Source: Auricularia sp. M13
Taxonomy: Eukaryota; Basidiomycota; Agaricomycetes; Auriculariales; Auriculariaceae
Reading direction: 5' to 3'
NCBI GenBank assembly: GCA_037042915.1
Contig: CM073201.1
Span: 3,038,001 to 3,102,000 of the forward strand
Length of the DNA: 64,000 nucleotides
How positions within the stretch are numbered: the stretch's first letter is position 1; every line of letters begins with the position of its first letter. Below the pieces are notes generated by a model that worked only from the letters and a program-made list of their open reading frames with translations, had not been told where the DNA came from and did no database searches. Positions 58,536 through 64,000 of this stretch are shown here, one piece after another. A program made the position numbers and the translations under genes.

Positions 58536-60319
58536 ATGCACGTTGGCGCCACAATTCAGAGCATAGGCCAGGGGTCTGTGAGCGGAAACCCCCCATCCAA
58601 CTCGCCTCCATGGTTGGGTCCTATCGTGCTGGCTGGCATTGGTGCGTCGTCCAGATGGGAACAATGCAGCTCATAACATTCAATCCTAGTTCAGGCCTTG
58701 CTACAGGGTGTTCTCTTCGCTCAGGCATGGACATATTTCTTCCCAGAGAACGCGCCCGGGGCGGTACGCGATCCGATGGCTCTTCGCGCTTTCGTCGGAG
58801 GCGTGTTTGTACTGGGCACGTGAGTGGCTTCCGATCCACGTGCTGGGCAATTGGCTGACCTCTCGACACCGACACAGATTGCAGACGATCGAGAGGCTGG
58901 TTCATCTGTGGCGCGTCACGGTGCAGTTTCAGTCTTGGGTGAGTCACTTTCTCAGCTCCATATACCTGACGTACAAATTGGGCATTTTGCAGTTTGTCTT
59001 TGCGGTGAGATCACATGACGTCCGGGTCCCCGTCTTACCCCATGGGCTCTCAATCTTTTGCCTATTAGTCCAGCTGGACAGACCCGGTCCTTGTATGACT
59101 TCAGTCCGCGCTGCATTGGTGACTGTCTCACATTCCTTTCCGTACAGAATACAGCAATTGCCGCCTCAGTGCAATGCTTCCTGGTAATAGTTTCACTGAC
59201 AAGATCAAATTCTTTGTGGCTAAAGCGTGCTCAGATATACCGCTGTTGGAAGGCATGTGAATTGCAGGAGTGTACCAAACTGATGAGAAACATTATGTCG
59301 AAGATCACCCACAGGAAGATCTGGGTACCGGTGATCCTTGTTGGTCCATTACTCCTCGAAATATCTAGTGGTGTGGAAAATGTGAGATTCACTCCTCGCT
59401 CGCAAGCCTACTGATACAAGCTCATGATCAAACATACAGGGCATTTGCGTCACGCGGCGGGATTACCCTCGCATTCACAGGACCTGTACGTATACTTCTG
59501 GCCGCCAGTACATGCTTATTGAGAAAAGATGCATCAAGTCGTGACCTGGATTTTTTCGGCGCTTGGTATGTTTTCATTCATTCATCGTCGACGCTCATTC
59601 TCATGGACAGGCCTGGACACCATCATTACTACCGTCTGTGAGTAGGGCAAGAGCTTCAACTGCCTCATTGGCTTACATTTCATAGTGCTCTTTCACTTGA
59701 GCAAGGAACGGACTGGAGTTGAGCATCTCGATGCGGCACTGCGCTTGGTCATGCGCGTCACAATCGAGAGCGCTGCTCCTTGTCTCCTCTGCGTTCTTCT
59801 CACGATAATCATGTTCTATACGACATTCACGGTAAGTTGGTTCATCAAAATAAGGCCACAAACTCTCACCTGCACCGGCCGTGTGATAGACCTCAAATCT
59901 CACGATGTTCTTCATCATCACCACAGGGAAATTTTATTGCCACGCCCTCCTCCTGACCCTCAGCTCGTACGAGCTCTCATTAGCCGTTTAGTCCTTTTGC
60001 ATCACTGACAGTATATATCTGCCAGACGTGTGGAATTGCGGGAACGTATGTCGAGGCACCAGCTAGGACGGAGATCCTTACACGGCTCTGCGTTCCCAAA
60101 GTCCGATCGAGGCAACATCGAGGTAAGTTTGAAATCACCGGCTCTTTGACTCATGGTTCTCAGCTTATTCCTTAGCTCCCTCAAGAACATCGCCCTGAAC
60201 CTGATATTGAGCTGGGCGACCTGTCAGCTCCACGCTGGGTCGTAACGTATGATCGAAATAGTACGGGACAGCAACACAATTTGGAAGGGGAGATTGGAGC
60301 GGCTTCTCAACTTCAATGA
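58536..60319 (+). CDS. DUF6534-family multi-pass membrane protein (3' end uncertain)
   Basis: A member of the basidiomycete membrane-protein family whose C-terminal half is called DUF6534; function unknown, probably about seven membrane spans. Twelve exons join in phase for 240 codons: 58536-58641, 58690-58819, 58878-58938, 58993-59004, 59069-59092, 59148-59183, 59226-59252, 59304-59381, 59440-59485, 59539-59565, 59611-59637, 59686-59831. Landmarks are LGPIVLAGIVQALLQGVLFA (span 1), IAASVQCFLRAQIYRCWK, and SALGLDTIITTVLLFHLSKE followed by RTG. The intron 59253-59303 would be GC-AG, but its 51 nt are also open. The family's last span (FYCHALLLTLSS) and the tail (VELRERMSRHQ, to a stop at 60319) are present after 59926 but not in a phase that I can join by standard splicing. 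This points to an indel, an unusual splice or decay. Confidence 0.75.
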
Positions 60320-60527
60320 CGATTCCTGGTGTGGGGATACTTACTGGGACGAAGGAGTGAAAATTCGGTCATGGGCTGCGATAGGGCTACATTAGGACAA
60401 AAATGCAATCGAAGCGAGCGAACGAAGGGAAATAGAGAGCGAGTCCGGGATTAGTACTACGCAGTAGTGCTACATCAGCTATATACTGAGGGGTCATTGA
60501 GATCATGGGCGTAAACGGGAGGTGGCT
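60320..60527. other. Convergent intergenic gap between the two DUF6534 genes
   Basis: About 210 bp shared by two converging 3' ends. No other feature seen. Confidence 0.4.
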
Positions 60528-62197
60528 TCAGATCTGCCCACTCAAGTCGCGCGGACGAGCGAGAGGCGAGCTCGGAAGGATGTAAGGTGCCGGTGAGCGC
60601 AAGTCGCGGTATCCCGACGGAATCGGGCTTCGAGACGGTGTGTAAGGGCCGGGACCGTCGTTGACGAACGTGATTGCAGAGTTGGGCGAACCCGCGTCGG
60701 ACTCGATGTCCAGCGGCGGGTTAAAGCGCAACATCTCCTTCTCCGAGTTTGTGGACTGGGAGGATGAGCATGTGGTGAAGCGATTCCAAGATCGAAACGA
60801 CGTACGAAAGGAGAGGGATACGGCGAGCCGAGAGGGCCATTGAGTGAGCGCGGTGTGCGTGGGCCGTCGGTGCCCAAAGTGCGAGCCTTCGCCTCGGCAC
60901 GTTGGCGGAAGTATACGCGGCTGTTGAGAGAATATATCATGCTGAACGTTTGCAAAAGCGGTGTCTGTAGTTGGAAAACTGAGCTCTGTACACGCGTCTT
61001 ACTCCAAAGATTACATACCAGGGCAACAAACTGCAAGACGAGGAAGGTCATAACCAGGCTAACATGATTCATTCTGTACGACTTACGAGAAAGACATATC
61101 CTCCCGCTGCCTGGTCATCGTATATGACGTTGAGCAGCGCGGTGATGCAGGGCGGGACAGCGGACTCCAGCATGACGCGAATGATGCGGTACACAGGCGA
61201 CTCTTGCGGGAATGCAAGCGACGAACGCAGCAGATAATACATCGCTGGGGGAGGTGAGACTCGGTTCGGACGTTATGGAGAGGGCTTACCAAACCCCGTG
61301 ATCAGGATATCGCAGACGAGCGTGAACCCCGGCGCGACGCGGCCGGCGAGAACGAATGAGTGAGAGCGTGCGGCCCAGTCGGAGGGGAAGACGACGGTGA
61401 CCCATATCGCGCTCCCGATAGACCCGAGCCACGCGAGCAGAGTAGGGACCAGAAATACTGGTGCGTGGTGCGAGAACTTGGAGACGCGCTTGATGAAGAA
61501 CACCTGCACGGTCGCGGACACGATCGTCGCCGAGAGTACCGCTGAGATACGCAGGGTGAGACCAGGAATCTGAGACGAGGCATGACGCACATATACGGAA
61601 AACCCAGTTCTTATGCGTCAGAAAGTTGTAGTCACCGTAATGCAGTGCTGACAAGATGCCGGTCAAATTGTAGTGAGACACCGGCTTTGCCGAAAGTACG
61701 TACAGAAATCCATGTGCTGCAGGTAGGTTGTGAGTGTGGAAGATGTTGCGCAAGAGAACTGGGACGTACGCCGGCAGCACCGACTTGGATGAGCTTCAGG
61801 GTGGATACCACGAGCACGACGGCCACATGTAGCTTCAGGCTAATCGGGTCTTCCTTGAAGAATTTCGAGTTGAAATAGGACGCGGCCTGAGTTGTGCGTG
61901 GTTAGAATAGCGCTCTTTGACGTGTTCCTCTATTGTGCTCTACCTGTGCGACGATAACGCCCTGGGTGCATCGTCAAGAGCGGTAGTGGGGAGAGACAAC
62001 GGACGCACAGCAATCAAAAAGCTGAATAGTACTGCGAAGAAGTACGGGCTGAGGTATCCTGATGGATTGCGCGCAAACTTGAGTTCCAAAGGAGCTGATA
62101 GCAGCGTCAGGGTCAACCAGGGTCATCGGATCCTACTTCGTGCGCACTCACTGGGAATGTAGGATGAATTATAGAGGCCGGGGTACAGGAAAACCAT
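60528..62197 (-). CDS. DUF6534-family multi-pass membrane protein
   Basis: Second member of the family, convergent with the first. Eleven exons join in phase for 386 residues: 62197-62152, 62094-62009, 61961-61944, 61886-61770, 61716-61704, 61647-61604, 61569-61290, 61244-61087, 61030-61019, 60964-60806, 60755-60528. Membrane spans are visible at SPYFFAVLFSFLIAGVIVAQ, LHVAVVLVVSTLKLIQV, LRISAVLSATIVSATVQVFF, VFLVPTLLAWLGSIGSAIWV and FTLVCDILITGFA. The DUF6534 signature region is MYYLLRSS..RIIRVMLESAVPPC and the family's YSLNSR motif. The cytosolic tail is Pro/Ser-rich (GPGPYTPSRSPIPSGYRDLR). Three exons are only 12, 13 and 18 nt, and intron 6 (61570-61603) is 34 nt. Function and ligand are unknown. 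Confidence 0.85.
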
Positions 62198-62488
62198 CTT
62201 GACGAGCGATCTTGACGAGCGAGAGTAAAGAGGGTGGCGAGGGGAGAGGTTGGGATCGGCAGTTTGGGCCGGGTTGTCCTTTTGTATGCCCGGCGCTTTT
62301 GTGTTCCCGAATAGGAAGGTCCACGTGTTTCATAATACACCTGAATACAACCCTCTACGGGCTCTAGCTAGGCGTTGTCCGTTCGGCATAGCTGGGATAG
62401 TCAGCCAAACAGAGCAGCATATGAATAGAAGCTGGTCCTCCCACCTCTATTCCCTGTTTACATGCGATACAATACAGGTCACACATCA
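62198..62488. other. Intergenic region upstream of the minus-strand DUF6534 gene
   Basis: About 290 bp holding the promoter of the minus-strand DUF6534 gene and the 3' end of BET2. No distinct element was seen. Confidence 0.4.
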
Positions 62489-63695
62489 TCAGGCTGTACG
62501 GCGCGGCAACGATTGCCAGTCTTTACGCAGTCCCCGTGCCTCAATAATAGACGCGGGCATGCAATACACAGGGTCAAGATCCTGAAGACCAGGATAACCC
62601 AGCAAGCTCAACCCCGTGATGCCGAAGAGTGTATGAAATACGTCGACCATGTCGCCTGCGCGGTCGGCAATACCGCCGCCTTCTTCGTCCTGCGCAGCGA
62701 GAATAAAGCGCTCGAGTAACGGCCCGTCAATCCAGGAGACCTTTCGCAAGATGGCAAGAGAGGACAGGACCCAATGCGAGTAGCATACGTCAGGCAACTT
62801 CTCCGGGCGGCCGTTCAGACCGCCCGAGGGTAGCTGTCGCTCGGCTAGCCACCAAGAAAGAAGCGGGATGTCGACTGTTTGGTCGTTCAAGCGGTCAAGG
62901 ATGGCCAGCGCGCCTAGGCACACCCATACTGCGGATGTCAGCTATGTCGAAGATTGTAGCTTGTGTAGCTTACCTTGCCCAGAATGCGACTCGGCGCCAG
63001 GGTCGGTGCCAAAGCCGCCGTCAAAGTTACGACAGCGTTGAATGTGGGCGACAGCAGAGTCTGCGATGCGCGCGAGGTGGTCGCGCTCGCCCAGAAGCGA
63101 GAACGCGCTGACAGCGCAATATAAGAAGCGTGTGTCGCGCTCGCCGAACGCATCCCCCGAAAAGGAGCCGTCTTCGTTCTGGAGACAGAGCAGAACTAGA
63201 TTATTGTATGAGCAGATGCGGATGACAGTCTCTGAAATTACTGACATTTGACAATGCGAGTCCGTTTGCCGCCCTCGTCGAGCACGTCAAGGGCATCGTA
63301 GGTAATCAGGATTTGTATGCCGCTGAGTGTAGCCAGAACGTGCGCATCATGCCCTGGGTTTGCGCCAAAAGCGCCTGAGAGCGGGCGATTAACGTTGGCT
63401 CACTGAACTTCAACGATGCGCGCGCCTGCCTCGTCGTCCCAGCAGCTCAAGACAAAGTCGACGATATCAGCTCTATCGAGCGCCTCCGGGTGGCCAAGAA
63501 TGAATAATGCTGTGACGCCCCAGTATATGGCGTTCATACGCAGGTGCGTGGTTAGGTGGTAGGCGAGATCGTCCTTGTTCTGCGAATTTGATCTGAACAT
63601 CGCAACCGCGAGTAATATGCGGTCGCTACCTTAGCCAATGCTTGTATGTATGCAACATGCTTTTCTACAAGTAAAGTCGACGCGCTGGAAGCCAT
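62489..63695 (-). CDS. BET2: Geranylgeranyltransferase type II beta subunit (Bet2/RabGGTB)
   Basis: Catalytic beta subunit of Rab geranylgeranyltransferase, which with Bet4 and Rab escort protein attaches geranylgeranyl groups to the C-terminal cysteines of Rab/Ypt GTPases in the cytosol. Five exons join in phase: 63695-63630, 63579-63426, 63374-63246, 63195-62974, 62928-62489, giving 336 residues, the normal length. Prenyltransferase beta repeats are visible at [76 protein letters not shown] and [19 protein letters not shown]. The zinc ligands Asp and Cys (PDVCY) and His (FHTLFG) are present. The second intron (63425-63375) has a GC donor, and its phase fits only that way. Start chosen at [20 protein letters not shown]. 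Confidence 0.95.
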
Positions 63696-63867
63696 CTTGA
63701 CTGTTTGGTGCTGACAGCGGTGGGCCAAGGAGCGTGACGGTAAACGCCGTGCTCAGGGCAGTACGCGCTCTGCAGTTGAATAAAATCACGAAGGCCACAA
63801 GAACTGTAGATACATGTTCTAAAAAAACCAAGACGTATACTAGATACATATATAGAAGAGTAATGGG
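63696..63867. other. Intergenic gap upstream of BET2
   Basis: About 170 bp between two minus-strand genes. It must contain the BET2 promoter and the 3' end of the next gene. No distinct element was seen. Confidence 0.4.
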
Positions 63868-64000
63868 CTAGGAAGGCTCGACTTTGTGGTCAGCCGATGC
63901 GGATGCCTGTGTGTAGACGTCATTGGGGAACATGGATTCGTATGTGCTTGCGACACTGTCGACACGGTCCAAGTACTTCCCGAGCATGTCATGTGTTTCG
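63868..64000 (-). CDS. C-terminal end of an unidentified protein (runs off the window)
   Basis: On the minus strand the frame is open from the window edge to a TAG at 63870-63868. It reads ETHDMLGKYLDRVDSVASTY, then ESMFPNDVYTQASASADHKV and EPS. The composition is that of a real protein, with an amphipathic helical stretch and a polar tail. With about 43 residues visible I cannot name the family. Confidence 0.5.
   Translation of the reverse strand, partial: ETHDMLGKYLDRVDSVASTYESMFPNDVYTQASASADHKVEPS

Overview
The window looks like nuclear DNA of a basidiomycete fungus, most likely an Agaricomycete. Genes are dense and cut by many 34-100 nt GT-AG introns with CTRAY-like branch points, the DNA is GC-rich, and there are two membrane proteins of the mushroom-type DUF6534 family beside core eukaryotic genes (MED12, IFA38, BET2).

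Positions 1 to about 52,250 hold a large tandem array. The unit is about 9.7 kb and occurs as one diverged partial unit (1-11,700), three nearly identical units (11,701-40,933) and a slightly different fifth (40,934-50,656). Each unit starts with the promoter and the first five and a half exons of MED12, the Mediator kinase-module subunit, breaks off in exon 6 at about codon 398, and continues into about 8.2 kb of spacer. The last promoter drives the only complete MED12 (50,743-55,952, 12 exons, 1523 codons). The window therefore holds five truncated 5' copies upstream of one whole gene, and the array probably continues to the left.

The spacer has no gene that I recognise. It is not featureless: it carries good splice-site series on both strands, a TATA box, a conserved palindrome and several degenerate internal duplications with periods of about 135-190 bp, some of which duplicate an intron with its flanking exon. 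Unit 1 also carries a 1.45-kb insertion with short terminal inverted repeats and a second insertion of about 0.57 kb.

Right of MED12 the region is ordinary: IFA38 (very-long-chain 3-ketoacyl-CoA reductase, +), two convergent DUF6534 membrane proteins (+ and -), BET2 (Rab geranylgeranyltransferase beta subunit, -) and the 3' end of an unidentified minus-strand gene.

The main point of interest is the amplified MED12 5' end. Each copy keeps a promoter and start codon and could encode the N-terminal Med12 segment that, in characterised Mediator, activates the CDK8 kinase. In copies 2-5 the intron-3 branch point is altered so that intron retention would give a 121-residue protein. The copies are mosaics of at least two sequence types, which points to repeated recombination and gene conversion.
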